Assembly (NCBI GenBank): GCA_021813505.1
Contig: JAKAKI010000041.1
Location: 33,074-97,073, forward strand
Direction: 5' to 3'
Length of the DNA stretch: 64,000 bases
Origin: a bacterium
Lineage (GTDB): Bacteria > Zixibacteria > MSB-5A5 > WJJR01
Both the position numbers and the translations under genes were made by a program. This document shows positions 51,660 to 59,934 of this stretch, one piece after another (positions within the stretch are counted from its first letter, which is position 1; each line of letters begins with the position of its first letter). The notes beneath the pieces are model-generated. The model was not told the DNA's origin and made no database searches. It saw only the letters and a program-made list of their open reading frames with translations.

Positions 51660-51673
51660 CGAACGTTCGTTCG
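51660..51673. promoter_or_regulatory. probable TetR operator
   Basis: CGAACGTTCGTTCG is a perfect 6-2-6 palindrome (CGAACG and CGTTCG around TT), of the form bound by TetR regulators of phenylacetate and fatty-acyl-CoA genes. It lies between the candidate promoter and the tetR start codon, so bound protein would block transcription initiation. Confidence 0.7.
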
Positions 51674-51702
51674 AGAGACAACCTGCGCAGATTCTTATAC
51701 AC

Positions 51703-51708
51703 TGTCAA
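51703..51708 (-). promoter_or_regulatory. candidate -35 element of the tetR-bcr operon
   Basis: TTGACA on the minus strand is an exact -35 consensus. Seventeen bases downstream the -10 position reads CAGGTT, which is poor, so promoter function is uncertain. The operator at 51660-51673 would overlap the expected start of transcription. Confidence 0.4.
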
Positions 51709-51813
51709 GCGAGAAGTTTCACAATCTTCAATTTGTCCGAATGCGAACGTCACTGTTTTGGTTACAATTGCAGTCGTCGCGTTTCAAGGAGAAGTGCTAG
51801 TGCTTCGATTGAA

Positions 51814-52057
51814 GCGGCCCCCTGCTGCGTGGCGTGTTGAAAGGCCAGTTCCGGTGCAGGGTGCCACGGACAAGGAGATTCTCCGGCTCTTTGGAGAATC
51901 TCCTTGTCCGTGTCTTCTTCTCACAAGCAGAAGAAAGACACAGACAAGGAAGACCGAGCAGAAAAGCCGCTCGGTCTTCCTTGTCCGTGGCACCCGAATT
52001 GACAGGCTCCTGGTTTTGTCGAGAGCGGTGTTTCAACAAACCTCTGCGGTCGCCGCC
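51814..52057. mobile_element. MITE-like element with two nested hairpins
   Basis: Ends carry GCGTGTTGAAAGG on the left and TTTCAACAAACC on the right, flanked by GCGGCC and GCCGC. Inside are two hairpins: one (51861-51912) starting GTGCCACGGACAAGGAGATT, related to that at 1474, and a second (51936-51993) whose arms are ACAAGGAAGACCGAGC and its complement. It fills much of the 605-bp gap 51648-52252 between the TetR gene and the TonB receptor gene. Confidence 0.7.
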
Positions 52058-52061
52058 GGGA

Positions 52062-52132
52062 TGTCATTCCCGCGAAAGCGGGAATCCAGTCTCGCCCCGG
52101 CGCGCTGGCTCCCCGCTTTCGCGGGGATGACG
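52062..52132. repeat. CGCGAAAGCGGGAATCC palindrome
   Basis: TCATTCCCGCGAAAGCGGGA at the left is matched by CCCCGCTTTCGCGGGGATGA at the right. This is a widespread type of intergenic palindrome; a relative lies at 40901-40949. No gene is present. Confidence 0.7.
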
Positions 52133-52252
52133 AAGCGGGAGAGTCGTCGCTGACTACTTTCCGCGGCCCGCGCTGCACCAATTATCCGGCATGCTATCAC
52201 CCTTGATTAAAGGCGTCGGCAGCGGTATCTTTCATCGGGTCGGAGGCAAGTC

Positions 52253-54571
52253 TTGGCGAGAATATCCCGGTTGGCCCGGATCGTTGCTGCGGTCATGTGC
52301 CTTGTTGGTTTGGCCAGTATCCCCTCGGGGGCGGTGAAGCCGGATCAGCGCTCTTTTGGTGTGATCGCTGGCCGGGTGACGGATTCGATTGGGACACCGC
52401 TCGTCGGTGCGAGTGTCCTTCTCGCCGGCCCCGATCATCGAACAAAGACGGACGACTCCGGGCAGTTCGCGCTACGAGACCTCAACCCGGGCCGATATAC
52501 CGTACGCTTCAGCCACGTCGGCTACGAAACGAAGTCGGTGGATAACGTCATTGTCGCCGGGGACTCAACGACGCACTTGCGGTTGGTCATGACGGCTGTG
52601 GCAGTGCGTGGGCGCGACATCATCGTCGAAGGCGACACGCGAGTGCCTGCCCCAACTCCGGTGGTGGGGGCCGTCAATCTTACTCGTGAGGAACTTCGCC
52701 GGACGGCGGGCTTCTCCGAGGATGTGATCCGCTCGGTCAATTCACTGCCCGGCATCAGCCGCACCGGCGACTTCCTCAGCGCCATGAGCGTTCGCGGTGG
52801 CAGCCCGAGTGAGAATGGTTTCTATGTCGACGGGATGCCGATTCCCGATATCAATCATCTGCCCATGCACGGCTCCGCCGGCGGGGCCGTGGGGCTGATC
52901 AACAACGAACTGATTGAGGAAGTCGGTCTCAGCTTGGGCGGATTCGATGCCCCCTATGGAGGCCGGCTTTCCTCAGTGATGGAAATCACCACGCGCGACG
53001 GGAGCCACACTGGATTTCACGCCAGATTCGACGCGAGCCAGGCCGGGCTCGGTGCTATCGTCGAAGGTCCGGTCGGCAGGCAAGGCAGCATCATTCTTTC
53101 CGCGCGACATGGGATGCTCGATGAATTGCTGCGGCACACGGATGCCGGAATCGGCCCGCAATGCAATGACTACCAGGGCAAACTGGCAATCAATCTTTCA
53201 GCCCGTCACCGCCTGTTTGCTGTCGGGATCGCCGGCGCAGATCGCTTCGCTATTTCGCGAGAAGAGGCTCGGGAGTACGGCAGCAGTCTTTATGGCCGGT
53301 GGCGTGCCTATCCATACATGATCGGCGCCGGGTGGACCGCCACTTGGAATTCCAGACTGGCGACGCAAACCACCCTCTCGAGCAGCGCGACTGAATTTCA
53401 TTACGACACCCACCCGTACTCGTGGAGGGTGGCGAACTATAACGACAACACACGTGAGCGTTCATGGACTCTTCGCAGTATCGGGGATTGGCACGCGACG
53501 GCGTCCAGCCATCTGAAATTCGGACTTGAGGCCACCCATCAAGTGGATGACGAGAGCTACGAACTGCCGTGGTATATCGATCCGTTGCAGCATTACATCC
53601 CGGCATTCGACCAGGACGTGCGGATCGAGGGGTCCTCGCTTTCGGTTTTTGCGACGCATAGCCGTGAATTCTGGGGTATGGTCAGCACCAGTGCCGGAGT
53701 ACGCGCGGAATACTCTTCGATCACCAAGCACTTTCACCTCGCGCCGCGGTTATCTGCCACCTGGTGTCCGACGACGGCAACATCCGTTCAGTTCGCAAGC
53801 GGGGTTGTTTATCAAACGTTGCCTTCCGCGATTCTTTCTCAGAAGGCGGCGCACCGATCTCTGGCGGATCCCACCGCCTACCATCTCGTGCTCACAGTAA
53901 GCCGGGCCCTTGACAGACGCAGCATGGTTGGACTCAGCATCTACTCCAAGTGGTATGAGCATATGCCCATCGATCGTGCCGAACCGCAGTTGTACGTTTT
54001 CGATGAGGTGCTCAATTCAGACGCCTTCTGGTTTCAACAGCACACCCATCTTGCCGCCACTGGCCAGGCAATCTCACAGGGACTGGAACTCGTCGTTCGC
54101 GGCCGGACCCAGCGTCATTTGGATGGCATGCTTGGCGGATCGCTTTCCAGCAATCGTTATCGCGACGGCCGGGGAGATTGGCACGCACGCGCTCTCGACA
54201 CCAGGTATTCCACAATCGTGGAGGGTGGATGGAATATTGTCGGCGGTCTGCGCGTTAGTGTGCGCTGGTTCAACTCAGGAGGCGCAGTGTATTCTCCCAT
54301 CGATGTCAGACGTTCATCCCAGCTCAGAGTTGGGATCATTGACTCCACCAAGATCAATACTTCGCGGCTCCCGTCGTACCACTCGATCAACTTGCGTGTG
54401 GACCAGCAGATCTCCATCGCCGGGACCCGGCTGGGTGCCTATCTGACTGTCTGGAATCTTCTCGACCGAAAGACCGTCAACTCGCTCGGATGGTATGAAG
54501 CGGGCAATGCACCGGGGCAGAGCCGCTGGCTCGGCCGCGTCATCTTCGGCGGCCTCGAGTACCGCTTGTAG
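52253..54571 (+). CDS. TonB-dependent outer-membrane receptor
   Basis: A 772-residue outer-membrane protein. After a signal peptide (IVAAVMCLVGLASIPSG) comes a carboxypeptidase-regulatory-like beta domain (about 35-110; GRVTDSIGTPLVGASVLL, YTVRFSHVGYE). Then the plug domain (about 125-245; GISRTGDFLSAMSVRGGSPSENGFYVDGMPI) and a beta barrel to the end, closing with GRVIFGGLEYRL. Such receptors import nutrients using TonB energy. The substrate is not visible from the sequence; no typical SusD partner is adjacent. The TTG start at 52253 follows GGAGG with good spacing. Alternating aromatic strands characterise the barrel. Confidence 0.88.
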   Translation: MARISRLARIVAAVMCLVGLASIPSGAVKPDQRSFGVIAGRVTDSIGTPLVGASVLLAGPDHRTKTDDSGQFALRDLNPGRYTVRFSHVGYETKSVDNVIVAGDSTTHLRLVMTAVAVRGRDIIVEGDTRVPAPTPVVGAVNLTREELRRTAGFSEDVIRSVNSLPGISRTGDFLSAMSVRGGSPSENGFYVDGMPIPDINHLPMHGSAGGAVGLINNELIEEVGLSLGGFDAPYGGRLSSVMEITTRDGSHTGFHARFDASQAGLGAIVEGPVGRQGSIILSARHGMLDELLRHTDAGIGPQCNDYQGKLAINLSARHRLFAVGIAGADRFAISREEAREYGSSLYGRWRAYPYMIGAGWTATWNSRLATQTTLSSSATEFHYDTHPYSWRVANYNDNTRERSWTLRSIGDWHATASSHLKFGLEATHQVDDESYELPWYIDPLQHYIPAFDQDVRIEGSSLSVFATHSREFWGMVSTSAGVRAEYSSITKHFHLAPRLSATWCPTTATSVQFASGVVYQTLPSAILSQKAAHRSLADPTAYHLVLTVSRALDRRSMVGLSIYSKWYEHMPIDRAEPQLYVFDEVLNSDAFWFQQHTHLAATGQAISQGLELVVRGRTQRHLDGMLGGSLSSNRYRDGRGDWHARALDTRYSTIVEGGWNIVGGLRVSVRWFNSGGAVYSPIDVRRSSQLRVGIIDSTKINTSRLPSYHSINLRVDQQISIAGTRLGAYLTVWNLLDRKTVNSLGWYEAGNAPGQSRWLGRVIFGGLEYRL

Positions 54572-54678
54572 CCAGCCTTCAGTTCCTCGATTGCTCACAC
54601 TCCACCAATTCACGTAATTGGGTACCGCCTGACAAGGCATCTTCGTTGTAGGGTGCATCGTCTGGCAGGACGAGTCCG

Positions 54679-56040
54679 ATGAGCAACGCCCCCCATCCAT
54701 CATGGCTGGCCACCCTTCTCAATGAAGGCGAGGTTTACAAAGTCGGTGGCCCCGTGCGGGATCGGCTCTTAGGCGAGAAGACCGGAAAGGACACCGACTA
54801 CCTTGTGCGGTTAATCCCGATCGAGCGGCTGCAGCAGCTTCTCCGCCCCCACGGCCATGTCAACCTGGTCGGCAAATCATTCGGCGTGATCAAATTTACG
54901 CCCAAAGCAGGCGAGGGAGAAGAACCGGTCACGTTCGACATCGCCTTGCCACGCACCGAGCAATCGACGGGTGTCGCGCATACCGACTTCCACGTCGACT
55001 TCGATCCCCAAGTGCCCGTCGAGCGCGATCTCTTGCGGCGTGACTTCACGATCAATGCCATGGCGGAGAATTGTGCCACGGGAGAGATCATCGATCCCGC
55101 GGGAGGGCAGGCCGATCTTAAAGCGAAATGCCTGCGGATGGTCTTCCCCGGCGCGTTTCGCGATGACCCGTTGCGCATTCTGCGTGGCGCGCAATTCCTT
55201 GCCCGGTTCGAGCTGACGCTTGACCCTGTGACGCGCGCGGCGATGCAGGAGGCGGTGCCGCTGGTCGCGACCGTGAGCATGGAGCGTGTTGCCGAGGAAC
55301 TCACCAAACTGATCACGCTCTCGAAGAAGCCTTCGCTGGGATTCAAACTCTTGCAAGAGATCGGAGCGCTCAAGCTCATTCTCCCCGAACTCGAGGAGAC
55401 TGTCGGCGTCGATCAGCCGGGCGGCTACCACGCGTTTCCTGTCTTCGAGCACTCGCTTTTCACCGCCGATGCGGCCCCGGCGCAACTGCGCCTGCGTTGG
55501 GCGGCGCTGCTTCACGACATCAACAAGCCGCAGTGCAAACAGGTCGACGGCAGCAAGGCGACATTCTATGCCCACGAGAAGCTGGGCTCGCGCACCGCAC
55601 GGAAAGTGCTGCGCCGGTTGCGATATCCCAATGAACTGGCCGAAGAGGTTTCACTGTTGGTCGACCGGCACATGTTCACGACCGGCGTGACCGACAAAGG
55701 ACTGCGCCGTCTGATCCGCTGGCTTGGTCCCGAGATGATTTACGAACTGCTCGATCTCCGCCGCGCCGATGTCAAAGCGCAGGGGATGGGCGGCAAAACC
55801 GACGATGTCGACGAGTTGCAGCAACGGATCACCGACGAGATCAATAAGAAGTCCCCGTTCGGGCTGAAAGACCTGGCGATCAACGGCCGTGACCTAATGA
55901 CCGAACTGCAACTTCCGCCTGGTCCCGAGATCGGCAGAGTGTTGGCGTACCTTCTGGAGCAGGTTCTTGACGACCCCGGCCAGAACACCCGTGACAATTT
56001 ACTGGACCTCTCACGCAACCTCCTGAACGACAATAAATAA
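54679..56040 (+). CDS. cca: CCA tRNA nucleotidyltransferase / poly(A) polymerase family with HD domain
   Basis: A 453-residue class II nucleotidyltransferase. Residues 15-150 are the catalytic head: KVGGPVRDRLLG, the metal-binding DTDYLV, and RRDFTINAMA. The neck/body helices follow (GAFRDDPLRILRGAQFLARF), and a C-terminal HD-type domain is at about 250-360 (HSLFTADAA ... WAALLHDINKPQ). The enzyme repairs or adds the CCA end of tRNAs; the HD domain may give phosphatase or phosphodiesterase activity. Whether it is a CCA-adding, A-adding or poly(A) polymerase cannot be decided by eye. The ATG at 54679 is preceded by only a weak site. Confidence 0.92.
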   Translation: MSNAPHPSWLATLLNEGEVYKVGGPVRDRLLGEKTGKDTDYLVRLIPIERLQQLLRPHGHVNLVGKSFGVIKFTPKAGEGEEPVTFDIALPRTEQSTGVAHTDFHVDFDPQVPVERDLLRRDFTINAMAENCATGEIIDPAGGQADLKAKCLRMVFPGAFRDDPLRILRGAQFLARFELTLDPVTRAAMQEAVPLVATVSMERVAEELTKLITLSKKPSLGFKLLQEIGALKLILPELEETVGVDQPGGYHAFPVFEHSLFTADAAPAQLRLRWAALLHDINKPQCKQVDGSKATFYAHEKLGSRTARKVLRRLRYPNELAEEVSLLVDRHMFTTGVTDKGLRRLIRWLGPEMIYELLDLRRADVKAQGMGGKTDDVDELQQRITDEINKKSPFGLKDLAINGRDLMTELQLPPGPEIGRVLAYLLEQVLDDPGQNTRDNLLDLSRNLLNDNK

Positions 56041-56189
56041 GCGAAACGGCTGCGCGCTGGGATGATACGGATTCCTGTTGTAGAGGACTTCGAACCTTCC
56101 TAAATTCCGGATTCGCAGTCATTGGCCCCGGCGTGCGCCGCCGCCTGACTGCCATGGCCAGTCAGACGGACTAACATCGGAGACGGAAC

Positions 56190-57320
56190 ATGAAAATCCA
56201 CGAATACCAGGCCAAAGAAATCTTCGCCGCCGGCGGCATTCCAGTGCCCAGAGGACAAGTTGCCACCACCCCTGCCGAAGCCCGCGCCATCGCCGAGTCG
56301 ATTGGCCAGACCGTGGTCGTCAAAGCGCAGGTCCTTGTCGGCGGACGCGGCAAGGCCGGCGGAGTCAAGCTGGCGCGCACTCCTCAAGAAGCTGAAAAGC
56401 TGGCTGGCGAGATCCTCGGTATGGATATCAAGGGCCTCAAGGTTCGCAAAGTGCTCATCACGCAGGCGGTGGAGATTGCATCGGAGGCTTATGTCGGTGT
56501 CGTCATCGACCGCGCCATCAAGCGCCCGGTGCTGATCGTTTCCGCTGCCGGCGGCATGGATATCGAAGAGGTGGCCAAACGTTTTCCCGAAAAGATCATC
56601 AAGCTGCCGCTCGATCCGCTCCTGGAAGTCTACCCGTTCCAGGCGCGCCGGCTGGCATTCGCTGTCTATGATGACCCCAAGGTTTCCAAGCAGGCGGCCG
56701 AGATTATCGCCAAGCTCGTCAGAGTTTTCTGGCGGAACGATTGCTCATTGGTCGAGATCAATCCGCTTGTCGTGACTCCCTCGGGCGAGGTGACGGCGGT
56801 CGATGCCAAGGTGAATTTCGATGACAACGCCGCGTTCCGTCATGCGGAGTGGGAGGCCCTGCGCGATCCCGATGCCGATGACCCGGCGGAATTGGAAGCC
56901 AAGTCGCACGACTTGTCGTTTGTGAAGCTCGACGGCAAAATCGGTTGCGTGGTCAATGGCGCCGGACTGGCAATGGCGACCATGGATCTGGTGAAGCGCT
57001 GCGGCTCGGAACCGGCGAACTTCCTCGACATCGGCGGTTCGTCCAACCCGGAGAAAGTGATCGCGGCCATGCGCATTATCCTGCGTGATACCAGCGTGCG
57101 CTCGGTCCTGTTCAATATCTTCGGCGGGATCACCCGCTGCGATGATGTCGCGCGCGGAATCGTGGCGGCGGTCAAGCAACTAAAACCCAAAGTCCCGATT
57201 GTTGTGCGCCTGACCGGCACCAACGAGGCCGAAGCGCATGTGATCTTGAAAGAGGTCGGTTTGCCAGTCGAGCCCGGCATGGAAGAGGTCGTCAAACGGG
57301 CCATCGAACTGGCGGCCTGA
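56190..57320 (+). CDS. sucC: succinate-CoA ligase beta subunit
   Basis: SucC binds nucleotide and CoA-side substrates in the TCA-cycle enzyme that interconverts succinyl-CoA and succinate with ATP or GTP formation. The 376-residue protein begins MKIHEYQAKEIF, with ATP-grasp motifs KAQVLVGGRGKAGGVKLA, the metal-binding VEINPLVVTPSGEVTAVDAK, and NFLDIGGSSNPEKV and NIFGGITRCDDVA at the C-terminus. An AGACGGAA site precedes the ATG at 56190. The sucD gene follows, unusually separated by 267 bp holding a palindromic repeat. Confidence 0.96.
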   Translation: MKIHEYQAKEIFAAGGIPVPRGQVATTPAEARAIAESIGQTVVVKAQVLVGGRGKAGGVKLARTPQEAEKLAGEILGMDIKGLKVRKVLITQAVEIASEAYVGVVIDRAIKRPVLIVSAAGGMDIEEVAKRFPEKIIKLPLDPLLEVYPFQARRLAFAVYDDPKVSKQAAEIIAKLVRVFWRNDCSLVEINPLVVTPSGEVTAVDAKVNFDDNAAFRHAEWEALRDPDADDPAELEAKSHDLSFVKLDGKIGCVVNGAGLAMATMDLVKRCGSEPANFLDIGGSSNPEKVIAAMRIILRDTSVRSVLFNIFGGITRCDDVARGIVAAVKQLKPKVPIVVRLTGTNEAEAHVILKEVGLPVEPGMEEVVKRAIELAA

Positions 57321-57408
57321 GCAGTTGGAAGGGCATTGAACAGAGATCGATTTGTGATGAGGCAAATGGCTTTGGCGGCGAACCGATTGGCTGAGTGCGG
57401 AACCGCGA

Positions 57409-57478
57409 GGGAGGGCGAGGCTCCTGCCGAACCTTTTTCCTGCGCGGGGAAGAGGCTCGGCAGGAGCCTCGCCCTCCC
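57409..57478. repeat. GAGGCTCC-family palindrome (copy 4), between sucC and sucD
   Basis: GGGAGGGCGAGGCTCCTGCC and GGCAGGAGCCTCGCCCTCCC flank a loop of about 30 nt. The hairpin lies between genes for the two subunits of one enzyme; as RNA it may protect or process the sucC part. No gene is in the 267-bp gap. Confidence 0.8.
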
Positions 57479-57587
57479 ATTCCTTGAATCGGTCTGACCC
57501 TTGGTCGAATGGATGGGCTTGGTTGATCGGTAATGTGACGAATTGCAATGCGGAATTCCCCGGCATCAGAGTAGACGGAGACACACG

Positions 57588-58694
57588 ATGAGCATCCTGA
57601 TTGACAAGAATACACGCCTCGTGGTGCAGGGCATCACCGGCCGTGATGGATCGTTTCACACCAAGCAAATGCTGGATTACGGCACTCGCGTCGTCGCAGG
57701 CATGACCCCGGGCAAGGGAGGGACGTCCGTGGCCGGAGTGCCTGTGTTCGATACCATGGCCGAGGCGGTCCAGCAGACCGGTGCGAACACGTCGGTAATT
57801 TATGTGCCGCCGGTCGCCGCGGTCGACGCGTTGTTGGAGGCGGCCGACGCCGGTGTGAAGCTGGTCGTGTGCATCACCGAGGGTGTCCCCGCCAACGACA
57901 TGCTCAAGGTCGTACGCTACTTCGAGGTTGCCGGTGTGCGGCTGGTCGGTCCCAATTGTCCTGGCGTGATCTCGCCGGGTGTCTGCAAGGTGGGGATCAT
58001 GCCTGGGCAGATTCACAAGAAGGGATCGGTTGGGGTTGTTTCGCGCTCTGGCACGCTCACGTACGAAGTTGTCTACCACCTCACCAACGCCGGCATCGGG
58101 CAGTCGACCTGCATCGGCATCGGGGGCGACCCGATCATCGGGACGCGTTTCCTGGATGTGCTGGAGATGTTTGAACGCGACCGACAGACCGAAGCGGTAG
58201 TGTTGATCGGCGAGATCGGCGGTTCGGATGAGGAAGTCGCCGCCGAGTATATCCAGAAGCAAATGACCAAACCGGTGGTGTCGTTCATTGCCGGACGCAC
58301 CGCGCCTCCGGGGAAACGCATGGGCCACGCCGGCGCGATCATCGCCGGTGGTTCCGGCACCGCCGCCGAGAAGATCGCGGCGTTCCGTGCCGCAGGAGTG
58401 GAAGTTGCCGACACGCCGCATGAAGTCGCGGCGCTGATCGCATCGGAACTGGTCGACCGTTCCCGCCGCCGTAAAGCGCGCATTGTCGACGTCCGTCCGC
58501 ATGCCAGCATGGCCGCGGCCGCGAAAACCGAGAAAGCGCCGGCGCGCAAAGAGCCGCCGTCGCCCAAAGGCAAGAAGAGTTCGAGCACATCCTCGAAACC
58601 GAAGCCCAAGGCGAAATCACCGCGCAGCACACCGGCCAAATCCAAACCACGGCCCAAGCCCCGCCCCAAAAAGAAACCGGGCCGGAGCCGGTAG
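57588..58694 (+). CDS. sucD: succinate-CoA ligase alpha subunit with basic C-terminal tail
   Basis: A 368-residue alpha subunit, normally near 290-300 residues. The core has [19 protein letters not shown] (CoA-binding loop), [12 protein letters not shown], and the phosphohistidine loop [18 protein letters not shown]. After about residue 305 comes a tail of roughly 60 residues made almost wholly of K, P, S, R and A (for example [20 protein letters not shown]), like histone H1 or other disordered nucleic-acid-binding tails. I do not know this addition in SucD. Start ATG at 57588; an earlier in-frame ATG at 57543 lies outside the family sequence. Partner of sucC. Confidence 0.93.
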   Translation: MSILIDKNTRLVVQGITGRDGSFHTKQMLDYGTRVVAGMTPGKGGTSVAGVPVFDTMAEAVQQTGANTSVIYVPPVAAVDALLEAADAGVKLVVCITEGVPANDMLKVVRYFEVAGVRLVGPNCPGVISPGVCKVGIMPGQIHKKGSVGVVSRSGTLTYEVVYHLTNAGIGQSTCIGIGGDPIIGTRFLDVLEMFERDRQTEAVVLIGEIGGSDEEVAAEYIQKQMTKPVVSFIAGRTAPPGKRMGHAGAIIAGGSGTAAEKIAAFRAAGVEVADTPHEVAALIASELVDRSRRRKARIVDVRPHASMAAAAKTEKAPARKEPPSPKGKKSSSTSSKPKPKAKSPRSTPAKSKPRPKPRPKKKPGRSR

Positions 58695-58750
58695 TGAACT
58701 CTCGCGCATGCCGAAGTCTCCCAGTCGAATGATTACCGAAATCGAATCGT

Positions 58751-58776
58751 GTGCCACTGACTTAAGTCAGTGGCAC
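58751..58776. repeat. 26-bp perfect palindrome
   Basis: The 13-bp arms start GTGCCACTGACTT at 58751 and AAGTCAGTGGCAC at 58764, so the sequence is fully self-complementary. It sits between sucD and ndk and could act as a terminator or binding site. Confidence 0.65.
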
Positions 58777-58799
58777 ATCTTTAAGCACCCGCTCCAGGG

Positions 58800-58832
58800 C
58801 AGTCATTGCGAGCGAAGCGAAGCAATCTCACT
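58800..58832. repeat. ATTGCGAGCGAAGCGAAGCAAT palindrome
   Basis: AGTCATTGCGAGCG and GCGAAGCAATCT form the common intergenic palindrome also found inside the MITE at 34394. The ndk ribosome-binding site follows directly. Confidence 0.6.
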
Positions 58833-58849
58833 CTAGGAAGGACGAAATC

Positions 58850-59248
58850 TTGGAACGCACATTAATGATCATCAAACCCGACGCCACCGATCGCAACCTC
58901 ATCGGCGAGATCCTCCGCCGCGTCGAAAAATCCGGCTTCACGATCCGCGCGCTGCAGATGCTGCGCCTGACCCCCGAACGCGCCCGCGTCTTCTACGCCG
59001 TCCACGAGGGCAAGCCCTTCCTCGATTCCCTCTGCCGTTTCATGTCCTCTGGCCCCATCGTTCCGATGATCCTGGAGAAGGACAACGCCGTCGCCGACCT
59101 CCGCGCCCTGATCGGCGCAACCGACCCAAAGAAGGCCGCCTGCGGCACACTCCGCTACGACCTCGCACTCGACGTGGAGAAGAACTCGGTGCACGCGTCG
59201 GACTCAGGGGAGAATGCGGCGAAGGAGATTGGGTTCTTCTTCAAGTGA
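58850..59248 (+). CDS. ndk: nucleoside diphosphate kinase
   Basis: Ndk transfers the gamma phosphate from ATP to NDPs through a phosphohistidine, balancing nucleoside triphosphate pools. The 132-residue protein has MERTLMIIKPDA, the Kpn-like FLDSLCRFMSSGPIVPMIL, and the active-site NSVHASDSGENA with its histidine, then a short C-terminus. It is slightly shorter than the usual 140-150 residues. The TTG start at 58850 follows a strong AGGAAGGA site. It lies after sucCD but is separated from it by two palindromes. Confidence 0.96.
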   Translation: MERTLMIIKPDATDRNLIGEILRRVEKSGFTIRALQMLRLTPERARVFYAVHEGKPFLDSLCRFMSSGPIVPMILEKDNAVADLRALIGATDPKKAACGTLRYDLALDVEKNSVHASDSGENAAKEIGFFFK

Positions 59249-59256
59249 GATGTAGA

Positions 59257-59330
59257 TGGACGCAGTGGACAAAGTGGACTAAGTGGACACTTTAAATCGT
59301 CCACTTAGTCCACTTTGTCCACTGCGTCCA
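59257..59330. repeat. 32-bp perfect inverted repeat of GTGGAC units
   Basis: The left arm (59257-59288) consists of 9-nt units such as GCAGTGGAC, AAAGTGGAC and TAAGTGGAC; the right arm (59299-59330) is its exact reverse complement around a 10-nt loop. It lies between the convergent ndk and DUF4252 genes and should form a strong hairpin in both transcripts. Confidence 0.8.
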
Positions 59331-59355
59331 CTCAGTCCACTTCGTCCCCTGCCGA

Positions 59356-59925
59356 TTACAGCGCCTTCCCCAACTTCGAGTGCACGAGGTTCGCCATCGA
59401 ACCTTCCTCTTTCATCGCCTTTTCGAACAGCTCGTCCAGGCGTCCGGAGATTCGGACCATGACGAGTTCTTCTCGGTCCAGCGCGGTGATGTGCATGTCA
59501 CGAATCTTGCCGTCATCCTCCCGGTAGAGGATCCACGCCGTCTCGTCCTTCTCGGAGGATTTGACCACCATCTCCCAGCCGTCTTCCTCGATCAGATCAC
59601 GCAATTGCTGTGGGAGTCGCAGGCGTTTCTCCAGTTGGGGAGAGGAGACCTTGTAGATTGCCAATTGAATCCGATTCACACCGTCCAGATACTCTCGGGC
59701 TTCCCGGGTGTCCTCGCTGAATCCGGTGGCGAATCGTGCCAGCCCCAGTGAGATCGGTCCGAGCGAAATCGAAATCTCCCTCTCGAAGTGTGTCCCCGGA
59801 CACTCATCGGCGATCTCCTCGCACAGGCTGTTCAACTGGTGTGCCTGCATGCACCCACCCAGGAAGAAGGCGGCTACCGCCAGCACGATATAGGTCCAAT
59901 AGGTTCTATTTGTCCTGTTTTTCAT
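59356..59925 (-). CDS. DUF4252-like lipoprotein
   Basis: A 189-residue lipoprotein: MKNRTNRTYWTYIVLAVAAF runs into a lipobox ending GGCMQAH, with C25 lipidated. The mature part (about 60-185) resembles DUF4252 proteins, with the paired segments WEMVVKSSEKDETAWILYRE and IRDMHITALDREELVMVRISG. These proteins usually sit beside ECF sigma factor genes in FCB bacteria, as here, and their function is unsettled. It starts with AGGAGG ahead of the ATG at 59925, 9 bp after the paralogous gene; both are in the sigma operon. Confidence 0.75.
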   Translation of the reverse strand: MKNRTNRTYWTYIVLAVAAFFLGGCMQAHQLNSLCEEIADECPGTHFEREISISLGPISLGLARFATGFSEDTREAREYLDGVNRIQLAIYKVSSPQLEKRLRLPQQLRDLIEEDGWEMVVKSSEKDETAWILYREDDGKIRDMHITALDREELVMVRISGRLDELFEKAMKEEGSMANLVHSKLGKAL

Positions 59926-59934
59926 GGCCGCCTC

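Noticed and set aside
57180-58502. Minus-strand open frame of about 440 codons opposite sucD
   Set aside because: Antisense shadow of sucC/sucD crossing the intergenic palindrome; no motif.
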